Source: Piscirickettsiaceae bacterium
GTDB taxonomy: Bacteria; Pseudomonadota; Gammaproteobacteria; Thiomicrospirales; Thiomicrospiraceae
NCBI GenBank assembly: GCA_027019045.1
Contig: JALUXI010000154.1
Location: 1 to 12,637 of the forward strand
Direction: 5' to 3'
Length of the DNA stretch: 12,637 bases
This document shows positions 6,888 to 12,637 of the stretch, piece after piece. Both the position numbers and the translations under genes were made by a program. Every line of letters starts with the position of its first letter. Within the stretch, counting starts at the first letter, position 1. Under the pieces are notes generated by a model, which was given only the letters and a program-made list of their open reading frames with translations, ran no database searches and was not told where the DNA came from.

Positions 6888-7983
6888 CGTTCACCTTATT
6901 CTGTTCAGCCCAGTAGCGTTCACTCTGTTTTTGTCGCTCTTCAAATCGAGCCATCTCGGTTTTCACAATATTCAATGCTTCAATGACCGTCTCTACACCC
7001 GCATCTGCCTTGTGAGCATTTTGCGAAAGATACCGCCGCCACATCCGTCCACCAGGCAACCCATGAAACAGCCCTAACATATGGCGAGTGATATGAATCA
7101 ACTTACCACCCTGTTGAAGGTGGTTTTCAATATAAGGGAGCATCTGCTCAACCACTTCAAAACGACTGGGAATAGGGTGATTGTCATCATAAAAAATCCT
7201 ATCGACTTCAGCAAGCAGGTAAGGCTGTTCATACACCGCTCGTCCTAACATCACCCCATCCACAGCAGGCAACTCTTTCCATTCTGACAAATGTGATTTT
7301 GCCTCTTGCAAATCTGTTAAACCACCATTCAACGCAATAGGTAAGTTAGGAAATTCTGCTTTGAGCTGATGCACCCATTCATATTTCAAAGGTGGCACCT
7401 CACGATTCTCTTTAGGAGACAAGCCTTGTAACCAAGCTTTTCGAGCATGAATCACCACCCCATCTACACCAGCCTGCTCAATCTGAGAGACAAAGTCCAC
7501 AAGCGTTTCAAAATCCTCTTGCTCATCAATGCCAATACGGGTTTTTACTGTCACAGGGATATCCACCACTGCCTTCATCGACGCCACATCCTCAGCCACC
7601 AATGACGGATGCCCCATTAAACAAGCCCCAATCATATTATTCTGCACACGATCAGACGGACAGCCGACATTGAGGTTGATTTCCGAATAGCCCCACTCTT
7701 CGCCTATTTTTGCACACTGAGCCAACTCATCAGGCACAGATCCTCCAAGCTGCAAGACAACGGGAGACTCTTCAGGGTTAAATCCGATAAACCGCTCTAA
7801 ATTTCCCCCATAAATCATTGCCCCAGTGGTCACCATCTCCGAATACAACCAAGCATGATGAGATAACAAACGGTGAAAATAACGACAATGCCGATCCGTC
7901 CAATCAAGCATGGGCGCAATGGAAAACTGATTTGCTGAATATAAGTTATTGTTTATATTGGTATTTTCTTTTTTATCAATCAC
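6880..7983 (-). CDS. dusA: tRNA-dihydrouridine(20/20a) synthase DusA
   Basis: This 367-residue flavoenzyme reduces uridine to dihydrouridine at positions 20/20a of tRNA. The FMN-binding TIM barrel begins with SIAPMLDWTDRHCRYFHRLL (21-40). The catalytic Cys108 lies in NLNVGCPSDRVQNN. The DusA-type block HARKAWLQGLSPKENREVPP and a late barrel motif (GVMLGRAVYEQP) are present. The start is GTG (complement of 7981-7983) with AGGAAA about 10 nt upstream. The first 20 codons are notably AT-rich (DKKENTNINNNLYSANQ), unlike the body of the gene. That fits the 5' end having been rebuilt by an integrating element. The gene is first in a five-gene operon running toward dif and overlaps xseA by 8 nt. The integrase gene of the adjacent island lies directly upstream, divergent. 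Confidence 0.95.
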   Translation of the reverse strand: MIDKKENTNINNNLYSANQFSIAPMLDWTDRHCRYFHRLLSHHAWLYSEMVTTGAMIYGGNLERFIGFNPEESPVVLQLGGSVPDELAQCAKIGEEWGYSEINLNVGCPSDRVQNNMIGACLMGHPSLVAEDVASMKAVVDIPVTVKTRIGIDEQEDFETLVDFVSQIEQAGVDGVVIHARKAWLQGLSPKENREVPPLKYEWVHQLKAEFPNLPIALNGGLTDLQEAKSHLSEWKELPAVDGVMLGRAVYEQPYLLAEVDRIFYDDNHPIPSRFEVVEQMLPYIENHLQQGGKLIHITRHMLGLFHGLPGGRMWRRYLSQNAHKADAGVETVIEALNIVKTEMARFEERQKQSERYWAEQNKVNDD

Positions 7984-8075
7984 TTATATTATTTTCCTAA
8001 CTTCTTTTGTTATTGTCTATTTTAGCCTTTATTTGCTCTTTTTTGCCTATTTGTTACTATTCTTTCCCCATATAA

Positions 8076-8097
8076 GCCCCATAAAATTTTATGGGGC
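8076..8097. repeat. 22-bp perfect palindrome in the dusA-integrase intergenic region
   Basis: GCCCCATAAAA (8076-8086) is followed directly by its exact reverse complement (8087-8097). CCCCATA also occurs 10 bp to the left, at 8067-8073. The palindrome sits 41 bp before the predicted integrase start, in the DNA that separates the integrase from dusA. A dimeric repressor or integrase/excision-factor binding site is plausible. There is no T-run after it, so it is not a standard terminator. Confidence 0.7.
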
Positions 8098-8137
8098 GCA
8101 AAATTCACCTTTTGCTAATAATAAAGGGCTATCACAA

Positions 8138-9178
8138 GTGGCTTCAATAGAGAAACGCAAACGAAAAGATGGAACCATTGTATATGATGTTCGTATAAAA
8201 GTTAAAAGAGAGGGTCTATCCTTCCATCGTGAATCTAAAACCTTTTCATCCAAGCAAATAGCTCAAAATTGGGCAAAAAAAAGAGAGAAAGAAATCGAGG
8301 AGCAGTTGGCTCTTGAGGGCGGTGTTTCTAAAAAAATGACTTGGGGAGATGCCGCTAAACATCACTTGGAATTTCTGGAGTCTCAAGATAAGCTGAAGCG
8401 TACCAAGAGAACGACTATTGAGTTTTTATTAAAGCGCCCTTTTGCAAATTTACGATTAAGTGAAATCAAGTCTAAGGATATTCTCAAGCATATTCGTGAT
8501 CGCATTACGGTTGATAAGGCTAAACCTCAAACGGTGAATAATGATCTTGCTTACATCGGTTCAGTGATGCGTCACGCCGCTGCTATTTTGGATGAGAGAG
8601 TTGATCTAAATGAACTTCAAATAGCTAAAGAACAGGCTTGGGCTAATGGGTTGGTCTGTAAACCCGATAGAAGGGAGCGGCGCTTAAAAAAGATTGAGGA
8701 GGCTGCTTTACTTGATTATTTTAGCAACTACAAAAAACAAGAGTGGATGGTAGATATTATCAAATTCGCCCTTGCTTCAGCTAGACGGCAATCAGAGATC
8801 ACCCGTTTGCGTTGGGATGATTTGAATGAGGAGGATAATACCATTCTCGTCCGTGATTTGAAGCACCCTAAGTTAAGAGGATACTCAAAGGAAGCAAAGC
8901 TCACTCATGAGGCTATGGAGATCATTAAAAGGCAACCAAAAGACTCTGAGTTTATCTTTCCTTATAACCCTAAGACAGTGGGTTCTTACTTTACTCGTGC
9001 GTGTAAGATACTGGAAATTGAAGGACTGCGATTCCACGATTTGAGACATGAGGCAACCAGCCGATTATTTGAAGCTGGCTACTCCATTATTGAGGTGCAG
9101 ATGTTTACACTTCATGAAAGCTGGAATGTTTTGAGTAGATACACCCATTTGAAGCCGAAGGATGTTAAATTGAGGTAA
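8138..9178 (+). CDS. Site-specific tyrosine recombinase (island integrase)
   Basis: I place the start at the GTG 8138-8140, giving 346 residues, because the reading frame further upstream only adds a hydrophobic, AT-rich stretch. The chosen start gives the usual integrase N-terminus (VASIEKRKRKDGTIVYDVRIK), an arm/DNA-binding region. AAAGGG lies 9 nt before it. Residues about 68-150 are the SAM-like core-binding domain. The catalytic domain shows Arg217 (ARRQSEITRLRW), a probable Lys245, His300 and Arg303 (HDLRHEATSR), His326 (TLHESW) and the nucleophile Tyr335 (SRYTHL). The second His motif reads LH where GH is usual. The enzyme would cut and rejoin DNA at attachment sites in the dusA start to integrate and excise the island. 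It looks intact. Confidence 0.9.
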   Translation: MASIEKRKRKDGTIVYDVRIKVKREGLSFHRESKTFSSKQIAQNWAKKREKEIEEQLALEGGVSKKMTWGDAAKHHLEFLESQDKLKRTKRTTIEFLLKRPFANLRLSEIKSKDILKHIRDRITVDKAKPQTVNNDLAYIGSVMRHAAAILDERVDLNELQIAKEQAWANGLVCKPDRRERRLKKIEEAALLDYFSNYKKQEWMVDIIKFALASARRQSEITRLRWDDLNEEDNTILVRDLKHPKLRGYSKEAKLTHEAMEIIKRQPKDSEFIFPYNPKTVGSYFTRACKILEIEGLRFHDLRHEATSRLFEAGYSIIEVQMFTLHESWNVLSRYTHLKPKDVKLR

Positions 9179-9185
9179 TCTTGTG

Positions 9186-9237
9186 TATTTGCATGAAGTT
9201 TATATTTTTTGTGCAAAAGCAAATATAGTGATATGAT
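9186..9237 (+). promoter_or_regulatory. Sigma-70 promoter with overlapping inverted repeats, for the Xre/RES pair
   Basis: -35 TTGTGC (9209-9214), a 17-bp spacer and -10 TATGAT (9232-9237) form a good promoter 35 bp before the antitoxin ATG. Two inverted repeats overlap it: TATTTGC (9186-9192) with GCAAATA (9219-9225), and TTTTG (9207-9211) with CAAAA (9214-9218). These are natural candidates for an autoregulatory operator bound by the Xre antitoxin. Confidence 0.65.
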
Positions 9238-9272
9238 TTACTAAAGCCATAGTTTTTCTGCCAGGAGTTCAA

Positions 9273-9644
9273 ATGTCCACAGTATTAAAGCAAACACCAA
9301 ATAAGACTGTTGTTGTTGCCAAAGCAATCAGTAATTTAAAAGATGAGTTAGAGCTAACAAACCAAACAGTTGGGGAGATTATCGGAACTGATGCTAGTAC
9401 CATTTCCCGTATTGTGAAAAAAAGGGATATGAAAGAAAACAAGACGCTGGAACTGGCATTACTGCTAATTCGTGTTTACCGATCATTGTATGCTATGGTT
9501 GGAGGTTCACCAAAAGCCATGATTCATTGGTTAAACACCCCTAATTTGGACTTTGATGGTAGAAGCCCACTGGAGAAAATGAAAAGTGTAATAGGACTGG
9601 TGGAGGTGGTTGAGTATTTGGATGCCATGAGAGGTCATGCGTGA
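9273..9644 (+). CDS. Xre/MbcA/ParS-type antitoxin
   Basis: This 123-residue protein has a Xre-like helix-turn-helix at about residues 28-50 (LTNQTVGEIIGTDASTISRI). A C-terminal DUF2384-type toxin-binding domain spans about 64-121, with the conserved pattern AMIHWLNTPNLDFDGRSPLE and then VVEYLDAMRG. Such antitoxins bind and neutralise RES-domain toxins and usually repress their own operon. AGGAG at 9263-9267, 5 nt before the ATG, supports the start, and a good promoter with operator-like repeats lies just upstream. The stop overlaps the toxin GTG start by 4 nt (GTGA), giving the usual antitoxin-first coupled order. The pair lies between the integrase and the PrtN-like gene and probably helps keep the island in the chromosome. 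Confidence 0.92.
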   Translation: MSTVLKQTPNKTVVVAKAISNLKDELELTNQTVGEIIGTDASTISRIVKKRDMKENKTLELALLLIRVYRSLYAMVGGSPKAMIHWLNTPNLDFDGRSPLEKMKSVIGLVEVVEYLDAMRGHA

Positions 9645-10366
9645 TAGATATTTCTCTTTATCAAAAGCAGTACAGCGGTAAAGTTTATCGTATCGTTGAA
9701 TCTCAAGAGAAGGTTGCGACAATGCAACTTGTGGATACCCTAGATGAGCAATCATTGCTTGAGGATTTAATTGAGGAAACTAAGCCCCCTGTTTCTAATA
9801 ATGGCCGCCATTACTTAATCCAAACTCCATTCCGATACCCTCCCCTTAAATATGGTTCTCGTTTTGGTACTCGACACGAGAAATCTATCTTTTATGCTGG
9901 TGAAACTTTAGATGCCGCACTATCCGAGTCTGCTTTTTATAGCTTTTACTTTCAAAGCAGAATGACCAAATCATTTGAAGAACCAATTATCAATCATAAA
10001 ACATCCTTTTCTGTCACACTGAAATCCTGTGTTCATATTGACTTAACCAAAATCAAAGAAGATTCTATTCAAGGAAAAATATCTCACAAGAAGGATTATC
10101 AATTTACTCAATCATTGGGGAAAGTAATGAGGGAACAAAAGGTAGAGTCATTCAGTTACTTCTCTGCAAGATGCCCAGAAAAAGTTAATATTGGAGTGTT
10201 TGATATTGAGGCCATTTCTGATGGCCCTAATGACTATTTGCAGTGGACATTAAAGCAGTCTGAGAGTTCAGTTTTATTTCTATGTGAACAAGCCCCTAAA
10301 TTGAATGCTTCATTCAACATTGACTTGTTTTTGGTTGACGGAAGACTTCCTCATCCCAGCAACTAG
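9641..10366 (+). CDS. RES-domain toxin (NAD+-targeting or ADP-ribosylating)
   Basis: This 241-residue protein is the partner of the upstream Xre antitoxin. The RES domain starts near residue 70: YGSRFGTRHEKSIFYAGETL contains the conserved Arg74, and DAALSESAFYSFYF contains Glu96. Ser175 (FSYFSARCPEK, then NIGVFDIEAI) completes the Arg-Glu-Ser set that names the family. Known members either degrade NAD+ by phosphorolysis (MbcT) or ADP-ribosylate a host enzyme (ParT); the sequence does not tell me which. The start is GTG, overlapping the antitoxin stop, with AGAGG 7 nt upstream. About 55 residues precede the first recognised RES motif, within the normal range. The key residues are present, so it is probably active. 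Its stop codon overlaps that of the convergent prtN-like gene. Confidence 0.9.
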   Translation: MIDISLYQKQYSGKVYRIVESQEKVATMQLVDTLDEQSLLEDLIEETKPPVSNNGRHYLIQTPFRYPPLKYGSRFGTRHEKSIFYAGETLDAALSESAFYSFYFQSRMTKSFEEPIINHKTSFSVTLKSCVHIDLTKIKEDSIQGKISHKKDYQFTQSLGKVMREQKVESFSYFSARCPEKVNIGVFDIEAISDGPNDYLQWTLKQSESSVLFLCEQAPKLNASFNIDLFLVDGRLPHPSN

Positions 10367-10629
10367 CTGACTTCTTGAAGAGCTTGGAAGTCCTTTTTTG
10401 CAGCCTCTTTCTGCTTGTCAATATATGCTGCTAAATCTTCAATAGAAACCAACCAAGGTGATTTTTGGCTATTGCCCAAGCGAAATACTGGAAATGGAAA
10501 TTCACCAGCTCTAGCTTTTCTTTGGATTCGTATTTTGTCATTCATACCTAAATACTCTTTTGCCACTTCTTCAAGACTTAGCACTGCTTTTCCATTGTGT
10601 GCTGCCATTAGTAGAAAAACTGTATTCAT
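10363..10629 (-). CDS. Pyocin activator PrtN-like small DNA-binding protein
   Basis: This 88-residue protein matches the PrtN family: it opens MNTVFLLMAAHNGKAVLSLEEVAKEYLG, has the middle stretch IQRKARAGEFPFPVFRL, and ends with VSIEDLAAYIDKQKEAAKKD. PrtN activates pyocin genes in Pseudomonas, but small homologues are common next to integrases on islands and prophages. Their fold resembles AlpA/MerR-type winged helices, so a role as excision factor or integrase regulator is plausible here. That role is inference. The family-typical MNT start fixes the ATG at 10629; a GGAG is present but 12 nt upstream, so the ribosome binding site is weak. It converges on the RES toxin gene, sharing the CTAG tetranucleotide as stop codons on both strands. 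Confidence 0.85.
   Translation of the reverse strand: MNTVFLLMAAHNGKAVLSLEEVAKEYLGMNDKIRIQRKARAGEFPFPVFRLGNSQKSPWLVSIEDLAAYIDKQKEAAKKDFQALQEVS
10369..10399 (+). terminator. Intrinsic terminator of the RES toxin gene, inside the prtN-like 3' end
   Basis: GACTTC (10369-10374) pairs with GAAGTC (10387-10392), followed by C and six T (10394-10399). The stem is only 6 bp, but position and T-run fit termination of the rightward toxin transcript 3 nt past its stop. The same bases encode the C-terminus of the convergent gene. Confidence 0.55.
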
Positions 10630-10842
10630 AATAGTGCTTTACTCCATTTTTTGATCACCTCGTTTAACTGCACCTATCGAGGTAATTTGTAAATTTGCTC
10701 AAGTTTCACAATGGAGTGTGAAAAAGGTTTTTTATTTTGGTTTTTTTGGGTCTTTTATTGAAGTAGTCCCAAAATGGGAATCCATGAGAATCATCGCACT
10801 ATCAACTTTAAAATCAATTTGGGAGAATTACTCCTCAGTAAC
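10630..10842. promoter_or_regulatory. Regulatory region between the prtN-like gene and the small membrane protein
   Basis: There is no gene in these 213 bases. There are three short perfect inverted repeats: ACCTCG (10657-10662) with CGAGGT (10678-10683); TTTCACA (10704-10710) with TGTGAAA (10717-10723); and TCCCA (10767-10771) with TGGGA (10775-10779). Their clustering upstream of a small DNA-binding protein gene suggests operators. I could not identify a convincing -35/-10 pair on the minus strand. Confidence 0.45.
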
Positions 10843-11130
10843 TCACTGAATCCCCCCTCTCTTATTGATCTCCTTAATCCTCTCTTCAGGCATTATCTTT
10901 GCCCTTGGTAAGAATAGGTTGTAGAGGAATACCCAGTGAGCATAAAAAAAGTCTCTAATTAGTCCAAATATGTTCAAGGCAAGCTTTTCTGTGAAAAAAC
11001 TCACTATCCCACTAAGAAGCTTGAAAAGCCCTTCAAAGAAACCTTTTATGAAGTGATCTAGTCCTGGCAGTTGAGCGAGTAAGACAACAGCAAAAAAGAA
11101 CAGTGCTATGTAAAGTATGATGGTACTCAA
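10843..11130 (-). CDS. Small hydrophobic membrane protein, function unknown
   Basis: This 95-residue protein begins at a TTG codon (complement of 11128-11130). The start is supported by a near-ideal AAGGAGG 8 nt upstream. A hydrophobic segment at about residues 4-20 (IILYIALFFFAVVLLAQ) should span the membrane. Further hydrophobic or amphipathic helices follow at about 28-46 and 52-74 (FFEGLFKLLSGIVSFF; LNIFGLIRDFFYAHWVFLYN). The tail from residue 75 is basic and soluble (RAKIMPEERIKEINKRGG). I recognise no family. It follows a small ORF 18 nt upstream on the same strand, and the two look like one short operon heading toward the prtN-like gene. Confidence 0.7.
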   Translation of the reverse strand: MSTIILYIALFFFAVVLLAQLPGLDHFIKGFFEGLFKLLSGIVSFFTEKLALNIFGLIRDFFYAHWVFLYNLFLPRAKIMPEERIKEINKRGGIQ

Positions 11131-11148
11131 GTGTATTTCCTCCTTGGG

Positions 11149-11296
11149 CTATCCTTTATTTAGGAATCGTTGATATTGTGCTGAGAACCCTAAAGGCGTA
11201 AGCCCCCTTTTAATTCCCACTCTCCGTTTGTATGGCTTAAAGACATACTTCGCCCTTTCTTCTTTATCCATCTTGCCTAAAGGGGATTCTAAATTG
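11149..11296 (-). pseudogene. 3' remnant (or 40-residue small ORF) next to the insertion sequence
   Basis: An open frame enters from the insertion-sequence edge and ends at the TAG complementary to 11149-11151. It reads through ESPLGK and continues from an ATG at 11269-11271 (DKEERAKYVFKPYKRRVGIK, then GLTPLGFSAQYQRFLNKG). It is basic and shows the codon character of a real gene. Either it is the C-terminal end of a gene cut by the IS insertion, or the internal ATG starts a complete 40-residue protein; an AGG lies 5 nt before that ATG. I do not recognise the sequence. The membrane protein gene follows 18 nt downstream. Confidence 0.5.
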
Positions 11297-12637
11297 GGTA
11301 GTGTAAAGTTCTTTCTGTAAAATTGATTTGCTCTTTGAGAGGCGATATCGGCCGAATTGACTTGAATAAGAGCAGGTCTTCATCTAACTTATGTTCACCA
11401 CAAACAACAAGGAGAAAGACCTGCATGGAAAATAATACACTATCCAACGAACTAATGGAAATCATCCATTCAAATGGGCTAGAAGGCCTTCCACAAGCCA
11501 TCACAATCATGCTCAATGAAGCGATGAAAGCAGAGCGCAGCCACTACCTCAATTGCGCCCCCTATGAACGCACACAAGAGCGACAAGACTATGCCAATGG
11601 CTACAAACCCAAAACGCTCAACTCCCGAGTTGGCGCACTAGAGCTCAGCGTCCCTCAAGTCCGAAGTAGCAACTTCTACCCAAGTTGCTTAGAAAAAGGA
11701 CAGCGCAGCGAACAAGCCCTATGTATCGCCATGTCGGAGATGTACATACAAGGTGTCTCCACACGCAAAGTCACCAAAGTACTTGAACAGCTAACAGGAC
11801 TTCAAGTCTCCTCCACCCAAGTCTCGGAGGCAGCAAAAAAACTAGACGAACATATCAAAGCTTGGCGTGAACGCCCTTTAGGTCAATTTAAATACCTCAT
11901 CCTAGATGCCCGCTACCAAAAGGTCAGAATAGGCAATCAAGTCACAGATACCGCCATATTGATTGCCCTAGGTATAGACCCACAAGGCAAACGAGAAATT
12001 CTAGGATTCAGTGTCGCTTTATCAGAAGCAGAAGTCCACTGGCGAGAGTTTTTACAAAGCCTTGTAGAGAGAGGATTGCACGGTGTAGAGCTGGTTGTAA
12101 GTGATGATCATTCAGGGCTTAAGGCAGCACGAAAAACCGTTCTGCCTTCAGTACCTTGGCAACGATGTCAGTTCCACCTGCAACAAAATGCAGGACACTA
12201 TGTCAGCAAACAAAAAAATAAACCCCTCATTGCTCAAGAGATTCGCCAAATCTTTAATGCGCCCAACTTTGAAGAAGCTATGCGTTTATTAAAACTGATG
12301 ATACAGCGGTATCAGGACAGTGAGCCTAAGTTGGCAAACTGGATGGAGGAGAATATCCCTGAAGGGTTAACCATTTTTAACTTAGGGCTGAATGATTTTA
12401 ATCGTAAAAGATTGAGAACCTCTAATGTTTTAGAGAGGGTAAATCAAAAGATTAAAGCACGCACCAGACAGATAAAGATCTTTCCAAACATAGCAAGTTG
12501 TGAGCGTCTAGTTGGTGCCTTGCTAATGGAGATATCTGAGGACTGGATGGATATGAAACCTTACATTAGCTTTAAGGATTAAACTAAATTTTTAATGGTG
12601 AACTTAGGATAATTTACAGAAAAAAGCTTGCTTAACC
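11297..12637 (+). mobile_element. IS256-family insertion sequence (right end at or just beyond the window edge)
   Basis: The transposase gene is flanked by imperfect inverted ends. TTTCTGTAAA at 11312-11321 is exactly inverted at 12613-12622. Extending outward, 11297-11321 and 12613-12637 agree at 18 of 25 positions and both outer tips read GGT. That gives about 1.34 kb, normal for IS256 elements. The exact tips and the target duplication cannot be fixed because the right flank is missing. Confidence 0.7.
11425..12582 (+). CDS. IS256-family (mutator-type) transposase
   Basis: I choose the ATG at 11425 (385 residues) over the longer frame from 11323, because it has AAGGAG about 10 nt upstream and gives the usual family N-terminus and length. 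The N-terminal DNA-binding part includes the family block PYERTQERQDYANGYKPKTL. The DDE catalytic set is visible: Asp161 (YLILDARYQKVR), Asp227 (VVSDDHSGLKAA) and Glu337 (TSNVLERVNQKIKARTR). The conserved WQRCQFHLQQNA follows the second Asp. The enzyme would excise and insert the element by cut or copy through a circular intermediate, as known for IS256. There is no frameshift or internal stop, so it is probably active. Codons are less AT-rich than the neighbouring island genes, as expected for a recently arrived IS. Confidence 0.94.
   Translation: MENNTLSNELMEIIHSNGLEGLPQAITIMLNEAMKAERSHYLNCAPYERTQERQDYANGYKPKTLNSRVGALELSVPQVRSSNFYPSCLEKGQRSEQALCIAMSEMYIQGVSTRKVTKVLEQLTGLQVSSTQVSEAAKKLDEHIKAWRERPLGQFKYLILDARYQKVRIGNQVTDTAILIALGIDPQGKREILGFSVALSEAEVHWREFLQSLVERGLHGVELVVSDDHSGLKAARKTVLPSVPWQRCQFHLQQNAGHYVSKQKNKPLIAQEIRQIFNAPNFEEAMRLLKLMIQRYQDSEPKLANWMEENIPEGLTIFNLGLNDFNRKRLRTSNVLERVNQKIKARTRQIKIFPNIASCERLVGALLMEISEDWMDMKPYISFKD

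Larger units (their letters stand above)
7984..12637. mobile_element. Genomic island integrated at the 5' end of dusA (right end outside window)
   Basis: A tyrosine recombinase gene abuts the start of dusA, a recognised integration target of a family of phage and island integrases. Beyond it lie a toxin-antitoxin pair, a PrtN-like regulator, a small membrane protein, a small or broken ORF and an insertion sequence. This is accessory content with no housekeeping gene. The crossover would lie within the first codons of dusA (the AT-rich start up to the codons for APMLDWTDRHCRYF, about 7876-7983), so the left boundary given is approximate. I see no second copy of this dusA sequence in the window, so the island must extend beyond 12637 or has lost its far att site. 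Confidence 0.7.

Noticed and set aside
7949..8137. 63-residue hydrophobic N-terminal extension of the integrase reading frame
   Set aside because: The stretch is the T-rich dusA upstream region and overlaps the dusA start on the other strand. It has no family match, and the GTG at 8138 gives the normal integrase N-terminus with a plausible ribosome binding site.
11323..11424. 34-residue N-terminal extension of the transposase
   Set aside because: It begins inside the IS end region without a ribosome binding site. The ATG at 11425 has AAGGAG upstream and gives the family's usual length.
11289..11516. Minus-strand open frame across the IS left end
   Set aside because: It runs antisense through the transposase start, has no recognisable domain, and conflicts with the better-supported frame ending at 11149.
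1..12637. CRISPR array, tRNA or rRNA genes
   Set aside because: No regularly spaced direct repeats, and I recognised no tRNA cloverleaf or rRNA sequence on either strand.

Overview
This window looks like chromosomal DNA of a moderately AT-rich gammaproteobacterium. The evidence is a near-exact gammaproteobacterial dif site, a dusA-xseA-xseB arrangement and a sigma-54 gene. The gene content (a c-type haem protein of unknown function, a glutaredoxin-type arsenate reductase, an XseA with an extra N-terminal domain) would fit a sulfur-oxidising Thiomicrospira/Hydrogenovibrio-like lineage, but that taxonomic guess rests on general resemblance only.

Left part (1-3110): a partial double-cupin gene and rpoN lie in tandem on the minus strand. 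Divergent from them is a small membrane protein gene (2496-2930) whose N-terminus resembles a short antitoxin-like motif. The gene-free stretch 2931-3256 holds an imperfect hairpin, an intrinsic terminator and, at 3079-3106, a sequence matching the E. coli dif site at 26 of 28 positions. The window therefore very probably spans the replication terminus.

Middle part (3257-7983): five tightly packed minus-strand genes run toward dif: dusA, xseA, xseB, arsC and a c-type cytochrome-family gene. Neighbours overlap by 8, 4 and 1 nt, with one 12-nt gap, so this looks like one operon. A perfect 17-bp hairpin followed by T-tracts lies inside the start of the last gene and may act as a terminator or attenuator after arsC.

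Right part (about 7984 to the end): a mobile island sits against the 5' end of dusA, a known integration target. In order it carries a tyrosine recombinase, a Xre/RES toxin-antitoxin pair with its own promoter, a PrtN-like small regulator (possible excision factor), a small membrane protein with a TTG start, and the 3' remnant or small ORF of another gene. That last ORF abuts an IS256-family insertion sequence whose transposase looks intact. The far end of the island is not in the window. Because the island touches the start of dusA, the five-gene operon probably now depends on island-borne sequence for its expression.
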